This document shows, piece after piece, positions 8,979 through 18,590 of a stretch of 64,000 nucleotides of DNA. Position 1 is the stretch's first letter. Each line of letters starts with the position of its first letter. The notes below the pieces were generated by a model. That model was not told the DNA's origin. It made no database searches and saw only the letters and a program-made list of their open reading frames with translations. The position numbers were made by a program, and so were the translations under genes. Origin of the DNA: Coxiellaceae bacterium (GTDB lineage: Bacteria > Pseudomonadota > Gammaproteobacteria > Coxiellales > Coxiellaceae); contig JAUXWQ010000012.1 of the NCBI GenBank assembly GCA_030680235.1, forward strand, positions 1 to 64,000. Direction: 5' to 3'.

Positions 8979-9766
8979 AAGAGATCGCACAATAACGCAC
9001 TGGCGATGATAATCAACCATGTCAGAAAAACCCAGATAAAAAAGATAGGAATACTTGCTAAAGCGCCATACACCAATTGATATGTCGGAAAATAGCGTAA
9101 GTACTGTACGAAACCCGATTTTGCAAGCTCAAAAGCAATCGTCGTCGTTAATCCTGCTATGGCCGCATAGCGCCATTGCACAACACAACTTGGCATTAAA
9201 AAATGAAACAAAGAAAAGGTGAGCCATTCCAACAACAGTGGAAGAACAATCAATAATAGTGCCTGAACAAAAGACGTTTTTTCAACAATTGAAACGATGG
9301 GCAGCGACATTAAATAAGAAGAAGCCAATAATAACAACGCAAATATGATGGGCAAAACAGATAAAACAATCCAATAAAAAATTAAGGCTAATGCAGAAAA
9401 CTTTGTCATTTTGACATGCCATACCCCATTAACGGCATCTACCATATTAAAAATCAAGAGCCATGAAGTAAAAGCCAGTGCCACCATATTGAGCCAAGAC
9501 AAATGCTGTACATTTGCTAAAAAAGCACGCAGTTGATCTAAAATAGCATGCGCTGAATTCGCAACAAAATGCGTAACAATTAACTTTTCTAATTGGTTTC
9601 CGGCAGCTGTCAACGTAGGGAAAAAAGACAGCAAATAAAAAATAAAGATGAACAACGGGACTATAGATAATAACGTGGTAAACGCCAATGATGCAGCTCG
9701 TACCGCGACTAAATCTTCAAAAAAACGTCTAATAAATACCCTAAAAAACGAATTAATTTTTTGCAT
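8957..9766 (-). CDS. YihY/BrkB-type inner membrane protein
   Basis: UPF0761 (YihY, formerly RbnA/BrkB) family integral membrane protein of unclear molecular role. The N-terminal FFRVFIRRFFEDLVAVRAASLAFTTLLSIVPL matches the family start. Six hydrophobic segments are visible (about 25-50, 90-115, 125-155, 165-190, 205-225, 235-260). 269 residues, near usual length. AAGGA precedes the ATG. The C-terminal LLQKSAKK is encoded within a short repeat shared with position 24112. Confidence 0.9.
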   Translation of the reverse strand: MQKINSFFRVFIRRFFEDLVAVRAASLAFTTLLSIVPLFIFIFYLLSFFPTLTAAGNQLEKLIVTHFVANSAHAILDQLRAFLANVQHLSWLNMVALAFTSWLLIFNMVDAVNGVWHVKMTKFSALALIFYWIVLSVLPIIFALLLLASSYLMSLPIVSIVEKTSFVQALLLIVLPLLLEWLTFSLFHFLMPSCVVQWRYAAIAGLTTTIAFELAKSGFVQYLRYFPTYQLVYGALASIPIFFIWVFLTWLIIIASALLCDLLQKSAKK

Positions 9767-9863
9767 AGAACGTCCTTGTCAACAATCACATTGATGTGAT
9801 GCATCACACAATTCTTACATAAATTAAGAAGAAATTCACAGCAGCAGAAAAAGACAGGGTAAA

Positions 9864-11147
9864 TCACATCGGTACATATGCATGGACAAGCTCTTCACCC
9901 AGCCCCTCTCTCTCGCCTACCCCAAGCGTTCCACATCGAGAATGACAGGGTGTGGTAGCCAAACTTGCACGCGCTGTTGCAGTATCTCCCGGATGATAAA
10001 CCTGAACGGACGCACGCGTGGAAGAGTCTACCTGCTCATCATCAACCCCGTCCTTTTTGCAACACGCAAGACGCTCCAGTGTAATCAACATCCATAAGTT
10101 AGCTTTATGCACCTCTTCAAAACGATAATGTGTAATAAGCGCATTAAATGTTGCAATCATCGCAGAAAAAGTAACCCATCCTGTCATATAGAGTGGCAAC
10201 TTTGCCGACTCCGCCGGGTTATCCAACATAAAATATGCATGCCCTGAAAAAGCAGCGGCAGCCATTGCACCCCCATAAATAAATTTAGATGCCATGACAA
10301 ACAAATGAAATAATTTTGGAAAATCGGTTGTTGTAATCGCTCCCATAACAATGGATGCCGCTGCTATCGTCGCCATCGCCACAAGCTCTGACATACTGGA
10401 TGCGACAGTGCCATTATTTCTTTCACGATTTACTTCCCACACAGCAGCAGATACCGCTGAAATAGAAATAAGACCACTCAATCCATTTAAAACACGCTCT
10501 CCACGACGTACTACTGGATAAAAAGGCGCTGATAATTCGTTAAAACGACCCATAATTAAACGATCTGAAGTGTCTGGAAAAACAAGTTTAAAAAATAAGG
10601 CAGTCAATGACATAAAACCCATGGATGCTGTCAAACAAAACGCCCAAAATGGCAGTTTAACTGCTGGATCATCAACTCCCTTGGCAACAGAACTCAGTAA
10701 ATCGAATAACATTAAGCCTTGAGATCCTGACAATAATGCAAAAATACTCGCTTCTGTTGCACTATATTTTCCACTTTCAACGCGTTCATAAAAATTATTG
10801 CCACCGCCACTTTGATGTTTTTTATAAATATTGCGCGCTTTAGCAAGTAAAGTAAGTGCGGCAGCAGGCGCAAACAACAACATTGCATTAAAAGAAGCAC
10901 TCATCTTTAAATGATCTGGCAATGTTTCTCGATAATTGTCTTTTAATTCAATTAGAATTTGGTAGGTTAAACGCTGCATCAATACTTGTGTAATGCAATA
11001 AATACGCAATGTATCTAGAATAAAGTAAGGTGCATTTTTTGCAGAAAATACCAAAAATGCACTTACTTCATCTGCCGTTAAACGAAACCGACCTGTGCGA
11101 CCTGTTTCGCCAGTTAATAAACTGCTTTCTTCTGTATTAGATAACAT
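9864..11147 (-). CDS. Polytopic membrane protein of unknown function, possible paralogue of the 552-residue protein
   Basis: 427 residues with about seven hydrophobic segments (roughly 85-100, 140-165, 165-190, 225-240, 255-275, 285-305 and 320-340). No family recognised. The hydrophilic C-terminal third (about 360-427) is rich in Thr, Ser and Ala, and its last 20 residues carry several glutamates (GEREGLGEE) a few residues before the end. That loosely recalls the E-block of some Dot/Icm substrates, which is suggestive only. The segment with SGLISISAVSAAVWEVN and TTDFPKLFHLF lines up in position and character with the 552-residue neighbour. Confidence 0.75.
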   Translation of the reverse strand: MLSNTEESSLLTGETGRTGRFRLTADEVSAFLVFSAKNAPYFILDTLRIYCITQVLMQRLTYQILIELKDNYRETLPDHLKMSASFNAMLLFAPAAALTLLAKARNIYKKHQSGGGNNFYERVESGKYSATEASIFALLSGSQGLMLFDLLSSVAKGVDDPAVKLPFWAFCLTASMGFMSLTALFFKLVFPDTSDRLIMGRFNELSAPFYPVVRRGERVLNGLSGLISISAVSAAVWEVNRERNNGTVASSMSELVAMATIAAASIVMGAITTTDFPKLFHLFVMASKFIYGGAMAAAAFSGHAYFMLDNPAESAKLPLYMTGWVTFSAMIATFNALITHYRFEEVHKANLWMLITLERLACCKKDGVDDEQVDSSTRASVQVYHPGDTATARASLATTPCHSRCGTLGVGEREGLGEELVHAYVPM

Positions 11148-11178
11148 TATATTTCACCCACCGTGGTTAACATACTGA

Positions 11179-11274
11179 TTAACAAAGAGGACAAACAGCT
11201 GCGAATACATGACCTGCTATTGCAACACCACAGATAATTGTTAAGATTCCAGCTAAAATAAGATATTTTTTCAT
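11179..11274 (-). CDS. Small membrane or signal-peptide-like peptide (31 residues)
   Basis: Short frame MKKYLILAGILTIICGVAIA followed by GHVFAAVCPLC and TAA. It has a two-lysine N-terminus, a single hydrophobic helix, and a CPLC end with a thiol pair. A good ribosome site (GAGGTG, 5 bases before the ATG) supports translation. It could be a small membrane protein or a secreted peptide whose cleavage would leave almost nothing. It lies just upstream of the 427-residue membrane protein on the same strand. Unknown function. Confidence 0.5.
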   Translation of the reverse strand: MKKYLILAGILTIICGVAIAGHVFAAVCPLC

Positions 11275-11388
11275 GATGACACCTCACACATACAGTTAAA
11301 CATCACTGTCGCGAATGATCATCCCTGAAGATAAATCAATTGAAGATTACAATCTCAGATTATCACAATTTTCTTAAAGTAAAATTAA

Positions 11389-12033
<645 letters not shown>

Positions 12034-12091
12034 AAACGTAACTGTTCAGGAAGTAGTATACAAAATCTACCACGACCGCTCAGTTTTTAGG
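12034..12091 (-). repeat. 60-bp interspersed repeat, family C, copy 1
   Basis: Read on the minus strand it begins CCTAAAAACTGAGCGG, continues GTGGTAGATTTTG and ends near CAGTTACGTTT. Copies at 24221-24280 (plus) and 59398-59457 (minus) share these blocks and spacing. It fills the space between the wrbA stop and the ribosome-binding region of zapE. Confidence 0.7.
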
Positions 12092-12109
12092 TGATTTTCA
12101 GAGATACTC

Positions 12110-13201
12110 ATGACGCCAAAGGAATACTACCAACAAGCCCTCACTACGGGACGCATTCGACCTGATGCGCGTCAATTGCCCGTTATCGATGTGTTAAACA
12201 CACTCTTTCAAACCATTGAAACACAATCTACCCCCCAACGCTTTCTGAACCGCTTTCGCAAAAAAACACCTGTAAAAGGCTTGTACTTGTGGGGCAGTGT
12301 CGGCATTGGTAAAACATTTTTGATGGATTGCTTCTATCATTGCCTGACCATTCCCAAACTACGATTACATTTTCATCAATTCATGAGGCGCTTACACGAA
12401 GAATTGAAAACCTACCAAGGTAAAAAAAACCCGCTAACAATAATTGCCAAAAAACTAGCTACCGAAACACGTGTTATTTGTTTTGATGAATTTTTCGTAT
12501 CGGACATTGCAGATGCCATGATTCTAGGTGAATTTTTTTCACATCTTTTTGAAAACGGCATCATCCTCGTCACAAGCTCCAATATTCCACCCGAGTTGCT
12601 CTACAAAGAAGGTTTACAACGCGAACGGTTTTTACCAACCATCGCACTCATCAAACAAAATACAACCGTTATTCATTTACATTCGACAATGGATTACCGA
12701 CAACAACATATTCGACAAGCGGGTGTCTTCTACACACCGCTGAACATGGCCGCAGAAAAAAATATTGAAAATGCATTCACGCATTTTTCAAATGGTGCAG
12801 CGCCTTCTTGTGCACCTATTATTATTTGCGATCGTCCCATTGCAATTATCAAGCAAGCAGGGTCTGTTGTTTGGTTTGATTTTGAAACTATTTGTGGACG
12901 CCCACGATCACAAATGGATTATTTAGCAATTACGCAACAATTTCATACAGTCATCGTAGAAAAATTACGCGCCATTCAACCCAATGAAAATGACTTAATC
13001 GTTTCTTTTATTTATCTTGTCGATATTTTATATGATGCACACTGTCGATTAATTATTTCATCCGATATTAATATGACTGAAATTTATACAAATGAAAAAA
13101 AAGATCAACCCTTTCAACGCACTTTATCACGCTTAATTGAAATGCAATCAGAAGCCTATGTTTATCCTGAAACAGAACAATCCACACTGACCAGTCTGTA
13201 A
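12110..13201 (+). CDS. zapE: ZapE/AFG1-type ATPase
   Basis: P-loop ATPase of the AFG1 family; ZapE destabilises FtsZ polymers in E. coli, and the mitochondrial relative is involved in respiratory-chain quality control. Walker A WGSVGIGKTFLMD (about residues 60-73), the family motif HFHQFMRRLHEEL, and Walker B VICFDEFFVSDIADAMIL (about 122-140) are clear. 363 residues, complete. Monocistronic in appearance. Confidence 0.93.
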   Translation: MTPKEYYQQALTTGRIRPDARQLPVIDVLNTLFQTIETQSTPQRFLNRFRKKTPVKGLYLWGSVGIGKTFLMDCFYHCLTIPKLRLHFHQFMRRLHEELKTYQGKKNPLTIIAKKLATETRVICFDEFFVSDIADAMILGEFFSHLFENGIILVTSSNIPPELLYKEGLQRERFLPTIALIKQNTTVIHLHSTMDYRQQHIRQAGVFYTPLNMAAEKNIENAFTHFSNGAAPSCAPIIICDRPIAIIKQAGSVVWFDFETICGRPRSQMDYLAITQQFHTVIVEKLRAIQPNENDLIVSFIYLVDILYDAHCRLIISSDINMTEIYTNEKKDQPFQRTLSRLIEMQSEAYVYPETEQSTLTSL

Positions 13202-13368
13202 AATTTTGTCTGTTTTCACCGTATTTTCATATGAAAAAAACATTTTTTATTAAATGAACATATCGTACAAATTTTTTTCAAAAAAATATTTTATTTTGCT
13301 TGTGATCGTTGGAGCTGGTGATATAATGGCCAACTTAACAATTTCATCTTGGAAGGAGCTAACCCTCA

Positions 13369-13647
13369 ATGGAAAACAAAATGCTTGCACTCTCCCCAGA
13401 ATTACTACAAACCAACAATGTAATGAGCTTACAAGAAAGTGTCAGTTATGCATTGCAACAGTATTTTGCAAAGCTTGATGGTCAAACACCAGCGAATTTA
13501 TATGAATTGGTTTTAGCAGAAGTTGAAAAACCATTAATTGAAATGGTTTTAAAATTAACCAATGAAAATCAAAGCAAAGCTGCGATCATGCTCGGCATCA
13601 GCCGTGGCACACTTCGTAAAAAAATGGCTTTATATAATTTAAATTAA
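13369..13647 (+). CDS. fis: Fis-family nucleoid/DNA-binding protein
   Basis: Small dimeric DNA-bending regulator of growth-phase genes. The C-terminal helix-turn-helix (NQSKAAIMLGISRGTLRKKMALYNLN, final 30 residues) is highly conserved; the N-terminal half carries the dimerisation helices (SYALQQYFAKLDG, LYELVLAEVEKPLIEMVL). 92 residues, close to E. coli Fis (98). dusB, its usual upstream partner, is absent; it stands alone with its own 167-bp upstream region. In Legionella, Fis proteins regulate effector genes, so position near dotA is of interest. Confidence 0.92.
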   Translation: MENKMLALSPELLQTNNVMSLQESVSYALQQYFAKLDGQTPANLYELVLAEVEKPLIEMVLKLTNENQSKAAIMLGISRGTLRKKMALYNLN

Positions 13648-13712
13648 TGATACGATGCTCGCATCACACTCCATCACTCATGCTCGCACCACCCTCTGCA
13701 ATATGATCCAGA

Positions 13713-13970
13713 CTACAATCTAATCTTATTTGCCTCAACTGCCTGAACTAATTCAGCAAGCGTATGAATACCTTCAAGTGATTTTTCAGGAATACGCACG
13801 GAAAAAGTATCGTTTAAAGCCAATAACAAATCAATCGCATCCATAGAATCTAAATGCAAATCTTCCTGTAAATTTGCTTCAGGGCGAATAATAGCGGGAT
13901 CAATAGAAAACCGCTCAACGAGCAATCGCTTTATGCTTTCATAAGTTTTTGTTGTCACATAACTTCCCAT
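13713..13970 (-). CDS. Acyl carrier protein
   Basis: 85-residue carrier protein. The phosphopantetheine attachment Ser is in LHLDSMDAIDLLLALNDTF (about residues 39-57), with the usual four-helix pattern around it and a C-terminal LAELVQAVE helix. I start at the internal ATG giving MGSYVTTKTYESIKRLL; the longer frame would run into dotA. It sits 16 bases downstream of dotA on the same strand, so it may be cotranscribed with the secretion genes. Probably not the fabF-linked housekeeping ACP, as no fatty acid synthesis genes are near; partner unknown. Confidence 0.88.
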   Translation of the reverse strand: MGSYVTTKTYESIKRLLVERFSIDPAIIRPEANLQEDLHLDSMDAIDLLLALNDTFSVRIPEKSLEGIHTLAELVQAVEANKIRL

Positions 13971-13986
13971 TCTTACGTAAACCGGA

Positions 13987-16524
13987 TTACTTATCAGACA
14001 CGTTAACATTAGTCTTAGCAGAAGATGCGCCAGCCTGTTTCTTCTCGTGCAACCCCTTAGCCTTATCTGCACCCCTCAAAGCAGCACTGGTTCCTTGATC
14101 GAAAGAACCCGCCCCTTCTTTCAAAGAACCGCCACCAGACTGAACAGTACCTTTGAGTTGACTCGCCATTTGTCCATAATCCTGACCCATTTCTGGTCCG
14201 CCAATCCATTTCATGACATATTGCGGAAGCTGGAAGGTTAATTTATAAGACTGCTCAATAATTTCCATTGTAAAGCCCGCAAAAACAACAAGCCCCATAA
14301 TATAGTTTATAAACACAAGGAAGATTTCAGCCAAACTCGCAGCCCACAAGGTTGGTAATGCACTCCATATATGCGCATACCCCGCCAAAAGGATCTGAAA
14401 GGCAATAAAAGAAACAAGCATTGATGCGATCAATCCAATGACCAATAAAGAAGGTCTCACAAAAATACCTAAGAAAAACATTAAAGCCTGTTCACCTTTC
14501 CCCAAGAAATCATGCCCCTCAGGATGCGTGACCCCGACACAAATTAATGGGGCAGCAGCCATACCTTCGACCACCATCATAATCCAACCAATGACAGCAA
14601 AGGTAAATACAGCAAAGGGGTACATTGGGACATAAAAGGATAGAATAACGCCCGGCACCAAAAGCACTGTCGTTAGCATCATAAAAATACTTTTTATCCA
14701 GGTCATAATAGTTTTAAAAATCAAACCACCTGGAGAAGTACTATTACAAATACCCGCTCCAATTGCCAAAACACCACTAATGACCAAGGCACCTGACCAT
14801 GCAGCAGCAACAAACTGTATGATCATATTGCCTTCGACCATCAAAAAAGCAATAGGGTTATACTGGGTCGCATTGGCCCCCAATGAGGTAGCTCCACTAT
14901 TTAGACCAGCAAGCACACCCAAAGGACTTCCTGACATTCCACCAAGAATTGCCATGATAATTTCCATGACAATGCCGCCAGAATTTTGATGTGACTCTTC
15001 GCTTGCAGCTGCGGAACTATTTGCTGCCCCTGTATATTGTGACCAAAAATTCTGGAAGTCTGCTGAATAGCCAGTGTACTTATTCCCAACCGAATCAGTG
15101 CCACCAACAGATTCTGCTGCTGCAGTAACCAATTCAGAAATAGGATTTGACTGTGATTCGCCACCTAAACCTGCAACGAGTCGCACAGGACTTGGTGTTG
15201 CTGCCGAAGGAATAAGGTTCGTTGCCGAACCCGCCGAGCTCGCTTTATTGGATTGCTCAATATTCCAATAAAAACCACCTGCCGTGATCCAACCACTTGC
15301 TTCCTCCGCTTGAAAATTCTGCGTGCTAGTCACCATTGTTTGAACCGGCGTCATTAAATTCCCGTACGCTAAAATGGCTGTAAAAAAAGTTTTTGCGTTT
15401 TCTGAAATAAAACTGCTCGTGTCATTCGCAGAAGGAAAAACATTAGCAGCAAAATTATTGTCTTCAAAAACAGGATACTCTGCAACATAGTTTTGTGCTG
15501 CCGGCATCAAGGAAACCACCAGTTGCTTCATTGCGAGCCAAGAATAATTCCACTTCATCTGAACAGCTTCTGCTGCTGTCGGCGCCACAGAACCAGTCAT
15601 ATCAACTGAGCCTGTATAACCTGATTGACTCGTTTCGCCACAATTCTGAGAAGAGGTCGTACAGTAACTTTGAACATAACCACACGCTGTTTCTTTAGGA
15701 CTGCTTCCTGCTGTCTGTGTATAAGATGAAATATTCTGATCGCCCAAACCAGGAAAATAAATAACACCATTTACCGGATCCATCTGAATATCGAAGCTAT
15801 ATTGCGTTGTATTTCCAGCATTCCATGCACGGCTACCACTACGCAACATACACACTTCATCTTGAAAAATTTGTGCCGCAGGCCCCAGCACTGCTGGAAA
15901 CTGAGCAGCATTGTTCGATACTGTCGCATAGCCTGCAGGAAACTGGCCATTATTACTGCTTCCGATAATAAAGGCATTCGCTACTGAACTTCCTTGTGTG
16001 GCAGTAATGCTCGTTGGTGGAATATAAAGCGCTCCACCATAAGACATATAATTTAAGGCGGCATTCCACGTTTGATCAGCCAAGGCAACACCTGAGACAA
16101 CGACCTTCATAAAAATATCTTGAAGTAAGGAATACCCTGTGCTGGAAGAAGGCAAAATCAGTGAAAAACCCAATGCAACTCTTAAAAAAACCAAATGCAC
16201 GCTTTTATTTTGGCCCATGAAAGAGCCTTCAGAAGCAGAACGCAGTGCAATTTGAGCCGTTGTCATTGCCAACCAAAGCGCAGCAACCACCATAACGCCT
16301 TTGTTAAAAACAGCAAACATTTGCCCCAGAATTTGGCCACCAGTACCCTGCAATACATTGCCAACGGTGCCAAAAATAAGGCCTAAATAGGCAACAGATC
16401 GATCTGTCATGGGTGGCGTTAAACTAAACGCAAAAGATTGTGCTTGTTGCAGCGAGCCTGGTTCTGCCGCTAACGCAATGCCCGCAAACAACATCATCAA
16501 AATAGCCGTTAATAAGCGCCCCAT
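13987..16524 (-). CDS. dotA: Dot/Icm type IVB secretion system protein DotA
   Basis: Polytopic inner-membrane component of the Dot/Icm (type IVB) secretion system, related to TraY of IncI plasmids, essential for effector export in Legionella and Coxiella. A signal peptide (residues 1-19, ending GIALA) is followed by an early hydrophobic segment (about 75-95), a large Cys-containing periplasmic domain (about 150-500) and a cluster of five or six membrane helices between about 520 and 780, then a hydrophilic Gly/Ser-rich tail. 845 residues; Legionella DotA is longer. icmV lies 13 bases upstream on the same strand. Confidence 0.93.
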   Translation of the reverse strand: MGRLLTAILMMLFAGIALAAEPGSLQQAQSFAFSLTPPMTDRSVAYLGLIFGTVGNVLQGTGGQILGQMFAVFNKGVMVVAALWLAMTTAQIALRSASEGSFMGQNKSVHLVFLRVALGFSLILPSSSTGYSLLQDIFMKVVVSGVALADQTWNAALNYMSYGGALYIPPTSITATQGSSVANAFIIGSSNNGQFPAGYATVSNNAAQFPAVLGPAAQIFQDEVCMLRSGSRAWNAGNTTQYSFDIQMDPVNGVIYFPGLGDQNISSYTQTAGSSPKETACGYVQSYCTTSSQNCGETSQSGYTGSVDMTGSVAPTAAEAVQMKWNYSWLAMKQLVVSLMPAAQNYVAEYPVFEDNNFAANVFPSANDTSSFISENAKTFFTAILAYGNLMTPVQTMVTSTQNFQAEEASGWITAGGFYWNIEQSNKASSAGSATNLIPSAATPSPVRLVAGLGGESQSNPISELVTAAAESVGGTDSVGNKYTGYSADFQNFWSQYTGAANSSAAASEESHQNSGGIVMEIIMAILGGMSGSPLGVLAGLNSGATSLGANATQYNPIAFLMVEGNMIIQFVAAAWSGALVISGVLAIGAGICNSTSPGGLIFKTIMTWIKSIFMMLTTVLLVPGVILSFYVPMYPFAVFTFAVIGWIMMVVEGMAAAPLICVGVTHPEGHDFLGKGEQALMFFLGIFVRPSLLVIGLIASMLVSFIAFQILLAGYAHIWSALPTLWAASLAEIFLVFINYIMGLVVFAGFTMEIIEQSYKLTFQLPQYVMKWIGGPEMGQDYGQMASQLKGTVQSGGGSLKEGAGSFDQGTSAALRGADKAKGLHEKKQAGASSAKTNVNVSDK

Positions 16525-16537
16525 ATGAACACCCTAC

Positions 16538-16990
16538 TTATTTTTTAAAAAAATGTGCGAACCATTCGTGAATCGTACAATCTAATTTTCGTTGTTTAAT
16601 GCGATACGCATAAAGATTTTCAGTGACTGCATAGGTGCCCATGAGAAAAGCAACCGCAAGCGCAACAATTGCCGACAAAAACATCCCTGACAATAATAAA
16701 TGGCAAGCCCAGACAAAAGCGCCCACTGTTAATAGCGCGCAACCAAAAGAAAGTCTAAAATGCGCCTTTCTGCGCGCTATTAGGTCTTTTTCAGTTAATC
16801 CCAACTCCGCAACAACGCTATCAAATGTTTTTTTTGCTACAGGATCGATCGTTACCTTATCTTGTGGCTTAATATCGGTCACAAGCTGTTTTATAAACTG
16901 CGCGTTTTTGCGAACAGACGCCCAATCGGTCCAAGCAGTAACGTTACTATTGGCCTTAGCCGTATTTTTGAAATAGCTACGAACACCCAC
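16538..16990 (-). CDS. icmV: Dot/Icm type IVB secretion system protein IcmV
   Basis: Small Dot/Icm inner-membrane protein. 150 residues: a hydrophilic N-terminal half, then a pair of adjacent hydrophobic helices (about 79-100 and 103-125, FGCALLTVGAFVWACHLLLS and AIVALAVAFLMGTYAV), and a short basic tail ending WFAHFFKK. Length, topology and position next to dotA match IcmV. It starts with GTG, with GGAGG 6 bases upstream. icmW and icmX are not in the window, although in related genomes they lie close by. Confidence 0.88.
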   Translation of the reverse strand: MGVRSYFKNTAKANSNVTAWTDWASVRKNAQFIKQLVTDIKPQDKVTIDPVAKKTFDSVVAELGLTEKDLIARRKAHFRLSFGCALLTVGAFVWACHLLLSGMFLSAIVALAVAFLMGTYAVTENLYAYRIKQRKLDCTIHEWFAHFFKK

Positions 16991-17071
16991 AGGATGCCTC
17001 CAAGAGATCTATACACTTTGACTATTTATCATACTATCACTGGAATCCTTAAGGGAACATTATTTTTTTCA

Positions 17072-17250
17072 GCAGCAATTCGCTAGACCAGTCTTTTCAT
17101 CTTTGGACAATCTTGAACGATAATTTGTTTCGAAAATGCTCATGGACTTTGTGTACACTACGCTTTTCTCGACAAATTACCGTTCAACCTCGCCTCAAAT
17201 CTGAAAAGTCGCGGTTTATTCAGAGATTGATCTGGAACTATTGTTATTGC
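17072..17250. repeat. Palindromic interspersed repeat, family A, copy 2
   Basis: Same orientation as the copy at 25612 and clearly homologous over its length (GCAGCAATT at 17072, TTGAACGATAATTTG at 17113, CAAATTACCGTTCAA near 17175) but more diverged. Its right end overlaps the last codons of the MFS gene: that TAA stop (17244-17246) is inside the terminal repeat. It fills the space between the icmV promoter region and the MFS gene 3' end. Confidence 0.85.
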
Positions 17251-18494
17251 TTGGAAGGCAGTAATAAGGCCAGACAGCCTGAGATCACTAGAAATAGCGG
17301 AACAATACTCACCGCCCACTGAAACTGAGACACGCTATACACGCCCACTGCAGTGTGATGGGTATGCGTTAATAAAAATCCAATTAGGGGTTGTAATAGC
17401 GGCGCAAAAGCAACGCAAAGCATATTTGTAAAACCAATAGAGGTTGCGCGGTACAAAGGACCTGCAATTTCATTGGCAATTGCAAAGGTCAAAACATAAC
17501 TACTGGCACACACCCCCGTCAAAAACAATAAACACATAACTAACACCAAAGACAACTGCGTATCAGCAATAACAACCCCTAAACACAATGCAGCAAAAAA
17601 GGCATTGAAAATCATGAGGCCACGACGCCACTTAGTTTTGCTATCTAACCAACCTAAAAATGGCCCGCCTACGGCAATGCCAACGTATAAAGCGGAAGCC
17701 ACGGCGCTCGCCGTCCACAAATTCACATGATAGGCGACTTTAAAAAAGGGGATTGCCCACAATGCAATAAATACTGTAACAACACTAAACATTGCCCCGG
17801 AATAAACTCCATTAATCCATACTAAATGATTACTGATTAATTTTTTCAATCCCGACAAAAAGGTAGCAGAAAAAATGGGAGTTTTGACATTTTTTTTTCG
17901 ACCAGGGGCATTGCGTACAAACAAAAATAACGCGAATGACAATCCCGCTGCAAAAATGGCAGCCGCCAATAAACAACGTTGCCAGCCTATTTTATGGATA
18001 ACCCCGGCCAACCAAAAGTTTCCAGAAATTGCACCTGCCATACCCGCTGTTTCCACAATAGCCGTCATAAAAGCAAATCGTCGCGCAGGAAACCAAATGC
18101 TGACAACATTCATGCAGCCAATAAAGGCAAATGATGCACCCGTCCCCATTAAAATACGTCCAATAAAAGCAAATACCACGATTTTTGCGGTCGCAAATAA
18201 AAAACACCCCATACTCACAAAAACCGCACCCGTACCCAAAATCCATCGTGGCCCATAGCGATCAATTAGTACACCCGCAGGGGTTTGCAGCAATACATAG
18301 ACATAGTAATAACTGCTCATTAAAAAGCCGCCACCAAATGCCGAAAGCGCAAAACTCTTCATAACGGCTTCAATAATAACGCCTGAAGACAACTGCAAAA
18401 AAAACTGAAAAAGTACAAAAATAGCTGCGAAAAACCATACGAACCACGCAATCCGCATGCGATGCCTACGCGCTTTTTTAAAAACTCCACTCAT
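17244..18494 (-). CDS. Major facilitator superfamily transporter
   Basis: Twelve-helix secondary transporter. The loop 2-3 signature GVLIDRYGPRWILGTGAVFV (about residues 75-95), a DSKTKWRRG loop in the second half, and regular hydrophobic segments support MFS. About 416 residues from the ATG with AAGGTGAG upstream; an in-frame GTG 12 bases earlier is less likely. Substrate cannot be told. Related Legionellales carry many MFS proteins of the Pht and LbtB/C types for amino acid or siderophore transport. Its stop codon comes from the adjoining repeat. Confidence 0.88.
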   Translation of the reverse strand: MSGVFKKARRHRMRIAWFVWFFAAIFVLFQFFLQLSSGVIIEAVMKSFALSAFGGGFLMSSYYYVYVLLQTPAGVLIDRYGPRWILGTGAVFVSMGCFLFATAKIVVFAFIGRILMGTGASFAFIGCMNVVSIWFPARRFAFMTAIVETAGMAGAISGNFWLAGVIHKIGWQRCLLAAAIFAAGLSFALFLFVRNAPGRKKNVKTPIFSATFLSGLKKLISNHLVWINGVYSGAMFSVVTVFIALWAIPFFKVAYHVNLWTASAVASALYVGIAVGGPFLGWLDSKTKWRRGLMIFNAFFAALCLGVVIADTQLSLVLVMCLLFLTGVCASSYVLTFAIANEIAGPLYRATSIGFTNMLCVAFAPLLQPLIGFLLTHTHHTAVGVYSVSQFQWAVSIVPLFLVISGCLALLLPSKQ

Positions 18495-18590
18495 TGTTAC
18501 ACTCACCTTATTATTCTACCGCTTGACCACGCGCCTTAAAAATGTTTGATTAACGCAAAAAACCTCATACGAAGCAAGCAGAGCCAGCCT

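Noticed and set aside
13647-13713. ATGCTCGCA-type repeats between fis and the ACP gene as a hairpin terminator
   Set aside because: The words ATGCTCGCATCAC and ATGCTCGCACCAC are direct, not inverted, and only two copies exist; too little to call.
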